Below, piece by piece: positions 30,438-40,669 of a stretch of DNA of 64,000 nt (the stretch's first letter is position 1; each line of letters begins with the position of its first letter). The notes under the pieces were generated by a model. It did not search any database. It saw only the letters and a list, made by a program, of their open reading frames with translations, and was not told the DNA's origin. The stretch comes from Prevotella scopos JCM 17725 (GTDB lineage Bacteria > Bacteroidota > Bacteroidia > Bacteroidales > Bacteroidaceae): contig NZ_CP072390.1 of the NCBI RefSeq assembly GCF_018127785.1, forward strand, positions 744,001 through 808,000, read 5' to 3'. The translations under genes were made by a program, and so were the position numbers.

Positions 30438-31820
30438 TTACAAAAATGGAGATAGCAGGTGTGCAAACCATCCACGAAAACGCTGCCATGATGTACGCCA
30501 TTGCTTCCACTTTGTTTCTGTAAGCTTAAAGCTACCTTTCTTTTGGGCTTCAAAAAGATTATCTAGTTCATGCGTTGTACAAGGATCAATGATTACAGCA
30601 TTCTCTTCTCGGTCCCATCTCAGACTTCTAGCGTTAAGATTGGCAGATCCAACTGTGCAGAATTTACCATCTACCATGATAATCTTGGTATGATGAAACC
30701 CCTTCTCATACATCCAGATAGTACATCCTTCTTTCATTAGTTGGTGTGCATTATAGAACCCACAGTTAGGCGTTAGTGGGATGTCGCTCTTTACACTTAA
30801 CAGAATCTCAACTTTCACACCTCGTTTTACTGCATTACGCAAAGCTTTTTTCAACGCTCTACTTAATGTGAAATAAGGGTTGATTAGTTTGATACTATCT
30901 TTTGCGTCATTGATAGCATTAACATAGAAGTAGCGAATGATATCTTTAGAAACATGTGGCTCACGATTGATTATGCCCACCATCTTATTCCCCGCACTGC
31001 CACAGGTATCTGGTTTCAATCCCTTTATATAATCGGGATTTGATATTCCACGATAGTATTTAGCTCCATGTATCTTCTGTCCTGATGCTAAAAACCACAT
31101 TCTCAGAAATATATTCTGTAAAGTGTTAACTTCATCACCCTCAATCCTACAATGCATATCGTGCCATGAACCAACGACTTTCGTGCCATTAATGTAATAG
31201 TCTGCCACATTCATTCCACCCGTGTAAGCCACCTTGCCATCAATAATTACAATCTTACGATGGTCACGATTGAAGATGTCGTGTAGCCAAGGAAACTCCA
31301 TTGGCTTGAATTCATAAATCTCAATACCTTTTTCACGAATCGCCTTCAAGTGGCGTTTCTTCATGGGACGATTATTACTTGCGTTACCAAAGCCATCAAA
31401 AACGGCTCTCACCTCAACTCCTTCTTTGACTTTTGCTGCTAAATGACGTATTAGCTCTTCATTGATTGAGTCGTTGCGAAAGTTAAAGTATTCCAAGTGA
31501 ATGCTTGAACGTGCTTGATCGATAGCCTTGAAAAGGTCGTTAAACTTGTCTTTTCCTGTGGTTAGAAGTGTAACAGAATTATTATGAGAGAAATGTACTC
31601 CCTTCCGGCGAAGTTGATTTACTATTAAAGAATCAGCACGCTCTGTTGGTTCTTTATACTCTTCAAACAGAGTACTTTCAGACTTGCTTTGTGCTAAAAT
31701 TTGAATAGGGAATAATATGCAAGAGAATGTCATCACAGCAGTGATGACATTTTTTGTTTTATAACTCACTTTTGTTTCTCTCATTTTCATTAACAGCAAA
31801 TAAATGCTTATGCGATTCAT
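30438..31820 (-). CDS. Phospholipase D-family protein, cardiolipin synthase-like
   Basis: A 460-residue protein with two HKD motifs, H187-K189-D194 (HRKIVIID) and H377-K379-D384 (HTKIIMVD), each followed by GG/GSAN, as in PLD cardiolipin synthases. A hydrophobic N-terminal segment (VITAVMTFSCILFPIQILAQ) looks like a cleavable signal peptide or a single anchor, where classical Cls proteins have two membrane helices; so it probably acts in the periplasm or at the membrane surface. Starts at 31790 or 31784 are also possible. It is convergent with the LuxR gene, with 18 bases between. Confidence 0.8.
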   Translation of the reverse strand: MNRISIYLLLMKMRETKVSYKTKNVITAVMTFSCILFPIQILAQSKSESTLFEEYKEPTERADSLIVNQLRRKGVHFSHNNSVTLLTTGKDKFNDLFKAIDQARSSIHLEYFNFRNDSINEELIRHLAAKVKEGVEVRAVFDGFGNASNNRPMKKRHLKAIREKGIEIYEFKPMEFPWLHDIFNRDHRKIVIIDGKVAYTGGMNVADYYINGTKVVGSWHDMHCRIEGDEVNTLQNIFLRMWFLASGQKIHGAKYYRGISNPDYIKGLKPDTCGSAGNKMVGIINREPHVSKDIIRYFYVNAINDAKDSIKLINPYFTLSRALKKALRNAVKRGVKVEILLSVKSDIPLTPNCGFYNAHQLMKEGCTIWMYEKGFHHTKIIMVDGKFCTVGSANLNARSLRWDREENAVIIDPCTTHELDNLFEAQKKGSFKLTETKWKQWRTSWQRFRGWFAHLLSPFL

Positions 31821-31875
31821 GAAGCTTTATTTACACATTTATAAATATCACCTAAAAGATAGGATTAAGCTATCT

Positions 31876-32847
31876 TTACAACATACAGCTGTAATGGTCA
31901 ACAACACCTAGTAAGTGTCTCTTTTTATCACAGACTAGCACTGTATGAATCTTGTTCTGCTGCATGATATGTTGTATCTCCGTAATCTTTGTAGTTGGCA
32001 AAACGGTTTTTGGCTCTTTTGTCATAATGTCACTAACAGTATGAACAAAAAACTCTGCTTGCCAACGCTCCATAGCTCTACGGATGTCACCATCAGTTAT
32101 GAGTCCTATTACCTTTCCGTTATCAAGTGATACACCCAGGCCGAGTTTCCCTTTACTTACATGGATGATAGCATCACCTAAGTGCATTTCTTTTGGAATA
32201 ATAGGGAGATCGTCAGAACGCATAACATCTTGAGCTGTAGTCAACAGACGCTTACCTAATTCTCCACCAGGGTGGAACTGTGCAAAATCTTGTGGCTTAA
32301 AGTTGCGTACACGCATGAGAGCAATGGCTAAAGCATCACCCATAACAAGTGCTGCCGTTGTCGAACTAGTTGGAGCAAGATTGAGCGGACATGCTTCTTT
32401 CTCAACCCAAACCTTTATATGAGCTGTTGAATATTTTGCTAATAGCGAATGAGGGTTAGCACTCATCCCAATAATTGGAATGTTCATGTGAAGTACCATT
32501 GGGATAAAGCGAAGTAGCTCATCTGTCTGGCCTGAGTTGGACAAAGCTAATACAACGTCCTCCTTTGTCATAACACCTAAATCGCCATGATAGACATCCA
32601 AAGGATTAACAAAGAATGCAGGTGTACCCGTAGAAGAAAGAGTTGCAGCAATCTTAGCACCTATATTTCCACTTTTTCCAACACCCGTGACAATAACCTT
32701 ACCTGTACAATGGTACATTAAGCTAACAGCTTTGTCAAAGTTCTCATCTAACTGGTTGATTAGGTTCAACGTAGCATCAGCTTCTTCTTTAATACATTGG
32801 GTTGCATACGCTCTGACTTGTGTCAGTCTTTGTTCCGCTTCGTTCAT
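31876..32847 (-). CDS. kdsD: Arabinose-5-phosphate isomerase (KpsF/GutQ family)
   Basis: A 323-residue protein with an N-terminal SIS sugar-isomerase domain (TGVGKSGNIGAKIAATLSSTGTPAFF, LALSNSGQTDELL) and two CBS domains in the C-terminal third (DIMTKEPKTVLPTTKITEIQHIMQQ for the second). It turns ribulose-5-phosphate into arabinose-5-phosphate, the substrate of KdsA. It overlaps kdsA by 4 bases, so the two steps of KDO synthesis for lipopolysaccharide are coupled. Length fits the family. Confidence 0.9.
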   Translation of the reverse strand: MNEAEQRLTQVRAYATQCIKEEADATLNLINQLDENFDKAVSLMYHCTGKVIVTGVGKSGNIGAKIAATLSSTGTPAFFVNPLDVYHGDLGVMTKEDVVLALSNSGQTDELLRFIPMVLHMNIPIIGMSANPHSLLAKYSTAHIKVWVEKEACPLNLAPTSSTTAALVMGDALAIALMRVRNFKPQDFAQFHPGGELGKRLLTTAQDVMRSDDLPIIPKEMHLGDAIIHVSKGKLGLGVSLDNGKVIGLITDGDIRRAMERWQAEFFVHTVSDIMTKEPKTVLPTTKITEIQHIMQQNKIHTVLVCDKKRHLLGVVDHYSCML

Positions 32848-33602
32848 ACGAGTTTTCCTATTAATACATCTAAATTAGCTAGCTCCAGCATGTTAGCAGC
32901 ATCAGATAATCCTGTATCTGGGGTAGGGTGAACTTCAAAGAAGTAGCCTGTTGCTCCAAATGCTTTAGCTGCCAAAGCCATTGAAGGAACAAACTTTCGG
33001 TCACCAACTGTTTTCCCATCTCCAGCGCTTGGACGCTGCACGCTATGTGTACAATCCATAATTACATTAGGTACAATTTCCTTCATGTCAGGGATATTAC
33101 GGAAGTCAACAACGAGATTGTTATACCCAAAACAGTTTCCACGCTCTGTCAACCAAACCTCCTTAGCTCCACTTTCTTGACATTTCTGTGTCGGATAGTG
33201 CATGTCTCTTCCGCTTAGGAACTGTGCTTTCTTTATGTTTACAATCTTACCTGTCTTTGCTGCAGCGACCAAGAGATCAGTCTGACGGCAGAGGAAAGCA
33301 GGAATCTGTATAACATCAACAACTTCACCTACGGCTTCAGCCTGATAACTTTCATGGATATCAGTCAATAATCTTAAGCCGTACTTATCTTTGATATCTT
33401 GCAACATGGTCAAACCTTTTTCAAGTCCAGGACCACGAAAAGATTTTATACTTGTGCGGTTTGCCTTGTCAAAGCTTGCTTTAAAAATGATATCAATACC
33501 ATATTTTCTATTTAGCCTAACCAATTCTTCTGCAACTGTATTAAGCAGTTCAGAACTTTCAATAACGCAGGGACCAGCAATGAAAGTAGATTTATTCATC
33601 AT
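32844..33602 (-). CDS. kdsA: 3-deoxy-D-manno-octulosonate 8-phosphate synthase
   Basis: A 252-residue protein with the family start (FIAGPCVIES), KASFDKANRTSIKSFRGPGLEKGL, and IMDCTHSVQRP, all conserved in KDO-8-phosphate synthases. A TIM barrel condensing arabinose-5-phosphate with phosphoenolpyruvate. No metal-type Cys at the usual KPRS position can be judged here beyond C12. It is followed by kdsD in a two-gene operon. The start is the first of two ATGs; the second is one codon later. Confidence 0.92.
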   Translation of the reverse strand: MMNKSTFIAGPCVIESSELLNTVAEELVRLNRKYGIDIIFKASFDKANRTSIKSFRGPGLEKGLTMLQDIKDKYGLRLLTDIHESYQAEAVGEVVDVIQIPAFLCRQTDLLVAAAKTGKIVNIKKAQFLSGRDMHYPTQKCQESGAKEVWLTERGNCFGYNNLVVDFRNIPDMKEIVPNVIMDCTHSVQRPSAGDGKTVGDRKFVPSMALAAKAFGATGYFFEVHPTPDTGLSDAANMLELANLDVLIGKLV

Positions 33603-33669
33603 ATTTTGATAGTATATTGTACTCCTATTATTATCAGAATTTATCTTAAAATATTATCAGGAGGTGATG

Positions 33670-33701
33670 CAAAGTTATATATAATAAGGTGAACGGACAA
33701 G
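33670..33701 (-). promoter_or_regulatory. Promoter of kdsA-kdsD
   Basis: CTTG (33701-33698), 20 bases, TAACTTTG (33677-33670) on the minus strand, leader of about 60 bases before the kdsA ATG. Confidence 0.6.
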
Positions 33702-33746
33702 TATTTAACCTACATTTACATAATTAGGGTGAAACTTGTTTTTAAA

Positions 33747-33778
33747 ATTTGGTTGTTTAAATTAAATCACTTTACTTT
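33747..33778 (+). promoter_or_regulatory. Promoter of the outer-membrane barrel gene
   Basis: TTTG (33747-33750), 20 bases, TTACTTTG (33771-33778; one mismatch). Leader of about 90 bases. Confidence 0.55.
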
Positions 33779-33873
33779 GCACCTAGAAAATGTGTCCATT
33801 ACTGCTAAATAGCGGTTTACGGCATAAGGTAAAAAGAAGATATAATTCAGTATTAATTTAAAAGTTTTCTATT

Positions 33874-34431
33874 ATGAAAAAGATTTTATTGTCATTTGCT
33901 GTAGCATGTGTATCACTTGCTGCAAGCGCACAGGGTTATGTTGGTGGTAGCGTAGGTATTGCTTCTTCTAAGACAGATGGTGCTGATGCAGTTACAACTT
34001 ATCAGTTCCTCCCAGAAATTGGTGTTAATCTTGATCAGAATTGGTCAATTGGTACAGTTGTTGGTTGGGGTAAAGGTAATCCTGTTCAATATGAGGGAGA
34101 ATCTCGTAACTATTTCAAGCTTGCACCATACGCACGTTACACTTTCGTACGTTCTAAGTATGTAAATGCTTTCGTTGATGGTGGTTTTGGTTATACTCAT
34201 TATAATCACGCACATCAAGGCCCACTTGCAGCTTCTATTAATGAATGGGAAGCTGGTTTGAGACCAGGTCTTGCTGTTAATCTTAGCCCAAAGGTAAGTT
34301 TTGTAACTCACATTGGTTTCGTAGGTTGGAAGTCTGTTAAAGCTGATGTAAGTGGTGCTAAGGCAAATAATGTTTGGGGTGCATCTCTTAATGGTAACGA
34401 CATCACCTTCGGTGTTTATTACAACTTCTAA
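33874..34431 (+). CDS. Small outer-membrane beta-barrel protein
   Basis: A 185-residue protein with a clear signal peptide (MKKILLSFAVACVSLAASAQ, cut after Q20), then alternating amphipathic strands (GYVGGSVGIAS, WSIGTVVGWG, YARYTFVRSKYVNAFVDGGFGYTHY) and a C-terminal aromatic residue (ITFGVYYNF) as expected for insertion by the BAM complex. An eight-stranded OmpA/OmpX-like barrel fits. A porin-like beta-barrel domain (PF13568 type) is the nearest guess. It has its own promoter and a strong terminator, so it is probably well expressed. Confidence 0.85.
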   Translation: MKKILLSFAVACVSLAASAQGYVGGSVGIASSKTDGADAVTTYQFLPEIGVNLDQNWSIGTVVGWGKGNPVQYEGESRNYFKLAPYARYTFVRSKYVNAFVDGGFGYTHYNHAHQGPLAASINEWEAGLRPGLAVNLSPKVSFVTHIGFVGWKSVKADVSGAKANNVWGASLNGNDITFGVYYNF

Positions 34432-34459
34432 AGAGATCATCTGAAGAAATTTAATATTT

Positions 34460-34492
34460 AAAAGAGGGATATACATCATGTATCCCTCTTTT
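34460..34492 (+). terminator. Terminator of the outer-membrane barrel gene
   Basis: AAAAGAGGGATA pairs with TATCCCTCTTTT (12 bp), loop 9 bases, T-run at the end of the stem. It can act on both strands. Confidence 0.85.
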
Positions 34493-35048
34493 AATGTAAT
34501 TAGAGTAATTCTTAGATGCAAATTTGTCAATATTTCCCCTTCTTATTAAGTCTAATCAATACTCTGCTACATCTCAATTAATCCTTACTTGTCTTTTAAA
34601 AGATGCCCTTATGACCTCTTATTAACGCCCTTTTAAATGCTAAACAAACATCTTCTACTTCTGTAATATATAATTTGTTGATTTTATGATAGTTATAAGC
34701 ATCTTTGAAAATCGTATTCCTGAGTTGTTTTAATTAAAATCTATGTTGTTATTCTGTAATGTTTTTTCAGAATAATAGATGTTGATATATGCTGAAATAA
34801 CAAGTAGTAAGTTTGTTATTACATACTTAATCATCGTTTCAAACGTTGAATTGCATTCTCTCCAATAATATATAGCTTGGAGTTTGCCCTTCGCACCATA
34901 TGTGCTAAGTCTCAACACAATCGTAGGAAAGGGTAAAAGGCTTATAAGCATCATCATATATATGACGAAATAAGCCTATTCAGACTAACAAGATGGAGTG
35001 TATTTTGCCTACCTATAGTCCTTCTACCAAAGTAAATAGGCTAATGTG
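34493..35048. other. Intergenic region with one degenerate 22-bp repeat unit
   Basis: No gene I can support. CTTCGCACCATATGTGCTAAG at about 34889-34908 is one unit of the dispersed repeat found at 38655, 50057 and 50516. An AT-rich frame of 75 codons on the minus strand here has no ribosome site and looks accidental. Confidence 0.5.
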
Positions 35049-37412
35049 TTAGTTTTCTTGTTGATGCTTAATTGTAATTTCACGCTGTGGGAATGGGATT
35101 TCAATGCCGTTATTGTTCAGCGTGTCATAGATACATTCCATAACAACTGATATATCATTTGTCTGTGTTAACACGTTCAGCCAAACAAGAATCTTCAGTG
35201 TAATACAGCTATCGTCGAAGCTTTTAAGTCTGACAATAATATCCTTATTTTCATTAGTGATACCAAGTTTAGCGATCGCATCTATAAGAAGCTCTCTTAC
35301 TTCTTTTACATTAGTGCCGTATGCAACGCCTACTTCAATAACTCCCACTTCATAACCATCGTTCTTAGTCATGTTTTTATAGTTCTTAGTGAAGAGTTGT
35401 GAGTTTTGAAAAGCAATTGTTGAACCATCGAGCGCATCAATCACTGTTGAAGTATAGTTGATAGAACTAACCTTACCACGTATGCCATCACAGATAATGT
35501 AATCGCCAATCTTGATACGTCCTGCCATCAAAGAGATACCATAATAGATATTCTCCAGAATATCCTTCATGGCAAAACCGATACCTGTTGACAGACCACC
35601 TGTTACGACTACAAGCCATGTACTGCTAACTTTGAATAAGCCAAGTGTAATCAATAACCAAGAACCCCATACAATTACCTGCAATACATTAATATACATC
35701 GTAGCACGTGCTTCGGCTGTAGATGGATCATTGCGTTTTAGATATAACTTAATAGCATCTCGAATTGTTAAGTTCAAATAGTTAAAGATAAACCATAAGA
35801 TAGTTACAATAGCTATTGAGTAAACGCTAATCTGTATCTTATCTGAATCAATGAAGTTAGTGCGGAACAAGTTCCAAGTTAAGCCACTAAGATTGAATAC
35901 ATCTGTTGCCCAGTAAATAGCAATGATAAATGATATTACCAAGGCTGTTGGAATGAGGACAATATCAATGAATCGAAGGAACCAAACCTTATAGGGCGAT
36001 AGCTTCTTTATAGGATGTTTTTCTCTGTACTGGTTTAGATAATCTTTAAAGAAAGCGATTGTAAGAATACAAGCTAACTGCATTGACCACCAGATTATTA
36101 CTTGTACAGCTAACATTGTGTATCCTATCCAGGCACTTATCAGTGAGAAGATGAATACAAACTGAGAGATATAGGCAAAATTCAAGTCGTAGCGTGGTAC
36201 CAATTTGTGATACTTATAAATCATTCTTGCCTGCCACAAAGTGTCAATGAGCAATAATGGTGTGAACAGCAGTGTTATGACAGAGCTTGGAAGCATAACA
36301 ATACGGAAAGTTATGACAAAGAAGCCTATCATGATGAGAGGATAGTAAATGCGGTAAGCATTATGTGTTTGTGAACCCTCTACACGCAAGAGTAAAGATG
36401 CAAAGATTACAGACAGCATCCATGTATATTCCAATAACAGACTGCACGCCATGTGTACGAAGTTGGAAGGTGAGAACAATCGGATAACCACAAGTATGAT
36501 GCTAAATGTGACAACAGACGCAAGCATAATAATACAAGTACGCTTGGCGAGGAATGCTTGACTCTTCTGTTCGAATCGATTGGTCTTCATGACTCTTGTA
36601 ACAAGGAATCGGATACTCAGATAGTTGATGAGAATGGCTATCAATCCATAGAGTATAATCATAGTGAAGAGGGTGATAATCCATTTTACATCCCACTGTG
36701 ATACTATAAGACTATTTGGTGAGTACTTCTCAGAGAGTAAAGTTTTCATCTGACTAATCTGAAAACCAAATGTCTTGAGAATCCTATAATAATTGTTCCC
36801 AGCGTTTGTAAAGATACCAGACTGAATCTCGTCGTATCGTTTTTGTGCGTATGCATCGAGTGCCTGCAACTGGTGCTGGCTGTATCTGTAGAACTGGATG
36901 TACTCTTGATAAGAGTCACTGCGTTCCTTTAACATTCTTCGAATACTAACGGCAAGGGTCAAACATACATTACGATTAGTCTTCATTTCAGGAGTAAGGC
37001 CAAAGGTGTACATAGTGCTTAGAACGTTGACAAGTGAATCGTAACGCGCTATTTCTTCATTACTTTCTGTAATGAGATCATGGAAAGGTCGAGTCTGTGT
37101 TTGGAAGTCTCTCCATAGCTCTGTTGCTTGTTGGCAAGCATAGGTAAGGTCAAAGATGTTGTCAGTCTTCTGTGAATAAAGCATCAGTGAGACTTGCGCA
37201 GATTTTTCTCCAATTTCCTTAAGCTGATTAGTTACTTTTTCTGTAACATATCTTGAATTATTCAGCTGTTTCGTCTGCTCGAGATGCTGTTCAATTAATT
37301 CATGGCGTAACACCTGAAGTGAGTTTCTTAATGAATCTTCTTGTAATACTGCATTTGCAGGAAGCATCAGAGTGAAAAGGAAGATTGTGACGAAGAATAG
37401 CTTTTTGTGCAT
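35049..37412 (-). CDS. Large MscS-family mechanosensitive channel
   Basis: A 787-residue protein with a signal peptide (MHKKLFFVTIFLFTLMLPANA), a coiled-coil-rich periplasmic part (25-230), about eleven membrane helices (240-620) and a C-terminal MscS pore plus beta domain. The pore helix is GGLSTGIGFAMKDILENIYYGISLMAGRIKIGDYI, and the beta domain has KVSSINYTSTVI. The layout resembles MscK/YbiO-type large MscS proteins. It would release solutes under low osmolarity. A -7 box TACCTTTG at 37467-37460 precedes it. Confidence 0.88.
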   Translation of the reverse strand: MHKKLFFVTIFLFTLMLPANAVLQEDSLRNSLQVLRHELIEQHLEQTKQLNNSRYVTEKVTNQLKEIGEKSAQVSLMLYSQKTDNIFDLTYACQQATELWRDFQTQTRPFHDLITESNEEIARYDSLVNVLSTMYTFGLTPEMKTNRNVCLTLAVSIRRMLKERSDSYQEYIQFYRYSQHQLQALDAYAQKRYDEIQSGIFTNAGNNYYRILKTFGFQISQMKTLLSEKYSPNSLIVSQWDVKWIITLFTMIILYGLIAILINYLSIRFLVTRVMKTNRFEQKSQAFLAKRTCIIMLASVVTFSIILVVIRLFSPSNFVHMACSLLLEYTWMLSVIFASLLLRVEGSQTHNAYRIYYPLIMIGFFVITFRIVMLPSSVITLLFTPLLLIDTLWQARMIYKYHKLVPRYDLNFAYISQFVFIFSLISAWIGYTMLAVQVIIWWSMQLACILTIAFFKDYLNQYREKHPIKKLSPYKVWFLRFIDIVLIPTALVISFIIAIYWATDVFNLSGLTWNLFRTNFIDSDKIQISVYSIAIVTILWFIFNYLNLTIRDAIKLYLKRNDPSTAEARATMYINVLQVIVWGSWLLITLGLFKVSSTWLVVVTGGLSTGIGFAMKDILENIYYGISLMAGRIKIGDYIICDGIRGKVSSINYTSTVIDALDGSTIAFQNSQLFTKNYKNMTKNDGYEVGVIEVGVAYGTNVKEVRELLIDAIAKLGITNENKDIIVRLKSFDDSCITLKILVWLNVLTQTNDISVVMECIYDTLNNNGIEIPFPQREITIKHQQEN

Positions 37413-37598
37413 GTCTGTTTTATTGTAAAGAATATTTCTGATGTTGATTTCAATTTGTGCAAAGGTACGGAAAGTTTGTCATTTAGACCTCCATGGGAAT
37501 GTAAAATGATACTAAAGATGTGTTTACGTATGCTTTTCTTTGGTCATAAGATTTATAAATAAAAAAAAAACTGTAAGTTTGCACGAAAAAAACATCTT

Positions 37599-38489
37599 AT
37601 GATACTAATAGCCGATAGTGGAGGTTCAAAGACTGATTGGGCATTGATGACTTTGCCAACAAATACACATAAGTTTGTTCTGAAAGTCCGGACGCAAGGA
37701 ATTAATCCATTCCATCAGTCCAAGGAATTTATCTTGAACACGTTAGAACAAGAACTAATGCCGGCATTAATCAATGCAGCCAACCCAAGTAAGATCTTTT
37801 ATGACCAGTCGGATATAGCCGAAAAAGTTTCAAAAATAGCTTTTTATGGAGCAGGATGTACTGAAATGCTATCACAGATTGTGCGTGAAGCCTTGACAGC
37901 TACGTTCCCTTCTGCTTCAATAAAAGTGGAAAGTGATTTGTTAGGAGCAGCTCATGCCGTTTGTGTTCGTAAGGCTGGCATTGCTTGTATTTTAGGGACT
38001 GGTGCCAATAGTTGTCAATATGATGGTGAAAAGATTGTCGCAAATGTTCCACCTTTAGGTTACATCTTAGGAGATGAAGGCAGTGGTGCCGTACTAGGAA
38101 AGCTACTACTCAATGGCATATTTAAAGGTGATTTACCTGTAGAGATACGTGATTTGTACTTACAGTGGAGTGGACTAACTTATCCAAAAATCATTGATAA
38201 GGTTTATCGCCAACCACTTGCAAATCGCTTCTTAGCCAGCTGCTCAAAGTTTATAAAAGAGAATTTGCAATACGCCGAATTAGAATCTTTAGTAATGTTT
38301 AATTTCGATAGTTTCTTTCAGAAGAACATCTTGAAATATTCTGATTCCTCTATTCGCTCTATCTCGGCTGTTGGAGGTATTGCGGCAGCTTTTGAAGATC
38401 AGTTAAGAGCATCTGCTTCTCGTTTTGACTATCAAGTCAACAAGGTGATAGCTTCGCCAATTGATGGACTGATAGAATACTATTCTTAA
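37599..38489 (+). CDS. BadF/BadG-type ASKHA kinase (N-acetylglucosamine kinase-like)
   Basis: A 296-residue protein with the ATPase motifs of the ASKHA fold: phosphate-1 ILIADSGGSKTDWAL at the N-terminus, CILGTGANS (phosphate-2) and YILGDEGSGAVLGK, then ISAVGGIAAAF (adenosine). The GDEGSGA motif is shared with N-acetylglucosamine kinases; a role in recycling amino sugars from cell wall or host glycans is the likeliest. A -7 box TAAGTTTG (37574-37581) lies upstream. The substrate is not proven. Confidence 0.8.
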   Translation: MILIADSGGSKTDWALMTLPTNTHKFVLKVRTQGINPFHQSKEFILNTLEQELMPALINAANPSKIFYDQSDIAEKVSKIAFYGAGCTEMLSQIVREALTATFPSASIKVESDLLGAAHAVCVRKAGIACILGTGANSCQYDGEKIVANVPPLGYILGDEGSGAVLGKLLLNGIFKGDLPVEIRDLYLQWSGLTYPKIIDKVYRQPLANRFLASCSKFIKENLQYAELESLVMFNFDSFFQKNILKYSDSSIRSISAVGGIAAAFEDQLRASASRFDYQVNKVIASPIDGLIEYYS

Positions 38490-39286
38490 TGCTCTTTATT
38501 AGTTAGTGTGGGTAATTTACTCTCGATTGAGTTATAAAAATGTTTTTAACAAAGACTTTATGTGTTGGTTTAGTGTATTTCAATAATTATCAGATTTACA
38601 ATGTCCTTCCCACGACTTCTTCCTACTCAGGATTGTGTCATCGTGACGCTTGTCCTCCGCACATGTGGTGCTAAGCCTCCGCACACTATGTGCTAAGCCT
38701 CCGCACCATAAGTGTTAAGCCTCCGCACCACATGTGTTGTGTATCAATACAACAGCAGTTGATGGTAAGCTTATACATTCATAGTACTAATAAAGCTCAT
38801 ACACCATTCTATCTTATTGATAGAGATGAATATAAGCAATTTCTATTTGACCTCATTCATTAGCTGTAATACGCAATGTTTTGGATAAAAAGATTAGCAA
38901 ACTTCTTTAATCCCTTAATACTGTAACACAAGGTATGGGTCCTATATCATATTGTATGGTTTTAAGATTCTTGTTTCGCTTGTAAACTTTTGATCCAGGA
39001 ACGCTAATACCAAACAGAAGAAACAAGTTCCTGTCATATTTACAATCGATACCTATTTTCAGAGTTCAAACATCTCACATGCTTTGTAATAGCTCCTTCT
39101 TACATTATTAATCTTTCCTGTTGTGATAGTTTGTGGAGCATAGCATCTCAGAATTAGGGTAGGTCACCTGAGATCAATGAAAAGAAACCTCATAGCATTA
39201 GAAAATAGCTTACTTTGGGGTTGATAGTTAAGTTTTACAAAGTTTGTAAAGTAGAGTTTGCAAAAAGTGGTATTTTTTCTACTTAA
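38490..39286. other. Intergenic region upstream of the nuo operon
   Basis: About 800 bases with no supported gene. It holds the 22-bp tandem repeat array at 38655-38742 and otherwise AT-rich sequence. The nuo promoter is at its right end. Confidence 0.6.
38655..38742. repeat. Four 22-bp tandem repeats
   Basis: Units start at 38655, 38677, 38699 and 38721. Each begins CTCCGCAC and the first three end TAAGC, with a CACATGTG-like palindrome in the middle of some. Confidence 0.85.
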
Positions 39287-39320
39287 TTTGTGCACGTTAT
39301 CAAATTATTTTGTATCTTTG
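39287..39320 (+). promoter_or_regulatory. Promoter of the nuo operon
   Basis: TTTG (39287-39290), 22 bases, TATCTTTG (39313-39320), leader of about 60 bases. Confidence 0.7.
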
Positions 39321-39386
39321 CACACGTTTTAAAACATATTTTCTTAGAGCAAGATTGCACAATTAAATTATAGCTATATAAAGTTT

Positions 39387-39737
39387 ATGTATTTCACACT
39401 TTTTGTTACCGTTTTGATAACGGCCGCATTCTTGGTAGTGGCAGCTTATGCTATTGCTAAGTGGATTGGTCCGCGTTCATACAATCCGGCGAAGGGTGAG
39501 CCTTATGAGTGTGGTATTCCGACTTTTGGAACCTCTTGGTTGCCAGTACATATCGGTTACTATCTCTTTGCTATCCTCTTCTTGATGTTTGACGTGGAGA
39601 CTGTTTTCCTCTATCCATGGGCTGTTGTTGTAAAAGCATTTGGACCTCTCGCACTAGCTACGATTGGTTTCTTTATGCTGGTATTAGTATTTGGTCTTGC
39701 ATATGCATGGCGGAAAGGAGCACTTGAATGGAAATAA
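39387..39737 (+). CDS. nuoA: Complex I subunit A
   Basis: A 116-residue protein with three membrane helices and the conserved segment between helix 1 and 2 ([12 protein letters not shown]), plus [18 protein letters not shown] [14 protein letters not shown] in helix 2, which is diagnostic for NuoA. It is part of the membrane arm at the junction with the quinone site. It overlaps nuoB by 10 bases as the first gene of a ten-gene operon. Confidence 0.95.
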   Translation: MYFTLFVTVLITAAFLVVAAYAIAKWIGPRSYNPAKGEPYECGIPTFGTSWLPVHIGYYLFAILFLMFDVETVFLYPWAVVVKAFGPLALATIGFFMLVLVFGLAYAWRKGALEWK

Positions 39738-40651
39738 GAAAGCCAAAAATCAAGTCTCTTCCATACAATGAATGGAAAGACAACGACACGCTTAGCAAGA
39801 TGGCAAGCGAACTGAATGATGGTGGAACTAACCTTGTTCTTGGTAATCTAGATCAGCTAATCAACTGGGGTCGAAGCAACTCTCTTTGGTCATTGACTTT
39901 CGCAACATCATGTTGTGGTATTGAATTTATGTCTGTTGGTTGTGCCCGTTACGATTTCTCTCGCTTTGGTTTTGAGGTAACTCGTAACTCACCACGTCAA
40001 GCTGACTTAATTATGTGTGCTGGTACTATCACTAATAAGATGGCCCCAGCTTTAAAACGCCTTTATGATCAGATGGCTGAGCCAAAGTATGTAATTGCTG
40101 TTGGTGGTTGTGCTATCTCTGGCGGTCCATTTAAGGATAGTTATCACGTCATGCGTGGTATCGATGAGATTATTCCTGTGGATGTTTATATCCCTGGTTG
40201 TCCTCCTCGTCCAGAGGCTATCATCTATGGTATGATGCAGCTTCAGCGCAAAGTAAAAGTTGAGAAATTCTTCGGTGGTGTTAACCATAAGCAGACTTCC
40301 GAAGAACGTGAACTGGGCAAGAGTAATTCTGAACTTATCTTCGATGAAAAGTTAGGAATACGTCCAGAGGAAATCAAAGAAAAGCGTGAGGCTGCTTGGG
40401 ACGCATTAAAAAATCCTGCTCCAAAGCCTGCGCGTCCAGTGGTGAAACCAACTGCAGCTGCGAAACCTGCTGATGCCCCGGCTAAGGTAGATGCTACTGT
40501 TACTCCTTCTACAGAATCTAATTCTCCTAAGAAAGAGACGATTGTCGTTAACCAACCTGTAACAAAAGAAGATGTTGAGAAGTTGGGTAAGGAAATTGAT
40601 CAGATAGATGCTGCAAGCAAGACTACGGACGAGACTTCTACTAACAATTAA
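39728..40651 (+). CDS. nuoB: Complex I subunit B with a low-complexity C-terminal extension
   Basis: A 307-residue protein. The [4Fe-4S] cluster N2 ligands are visible as C62-C63 (TSCCGIEFM), C128 (VGGCAISGG) and C158 (IPGCPPRPE). It passes electrons to quinone. Ordinary NuoB is about 160-200 residues; here residues from about 205 on are a charged then Ala/Pro/Lys-rich tail, typical of Bacteroidota versions but long. The tail's function is unknown. The core is fully conserved. Confidence 0.95.
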   Translation: MEIRKPKIKSLPYNEWKDNDTLSKMASELNDGGTNLVLGNLDQLINWGRSNSLWSLTFATSCCGIEFMSVGCARYDFSRFGFEVTRNSPRQADLIMCAGTITNKMAPALKRLYDQMAEPKYVIAVGGCAISGGPFKDSYHVMRGIDEIIPVDVYIPGCPPRPEAIIYGMMQLQRKVKVEKFFGGVNHKQTSEERELGKSNSELIFDEKLGIRPEEIKEKREAAWDALKNPAPKPARPVVKPTAAAKPADAPAKVDATVTPSTESNSPKKETIVVNQPVTKEDVEKLGKEIDQIDAASKTTDETSTNN

Positions 40652-40669
40652 TATATAAGGTACGCGAGA

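Noticed and set aside
34730..34957. 75-codon frame on the minus strand
   Set aside because: AT-rich, no ribosome site, contains a unit of the dispersed repeat; no protein-like pattern.
38655..38742. Regular repeats that could suggest a CRISPR array
   Set aside because: The 22-bp units are head-to-tail with no unique spacers and no cas genes.
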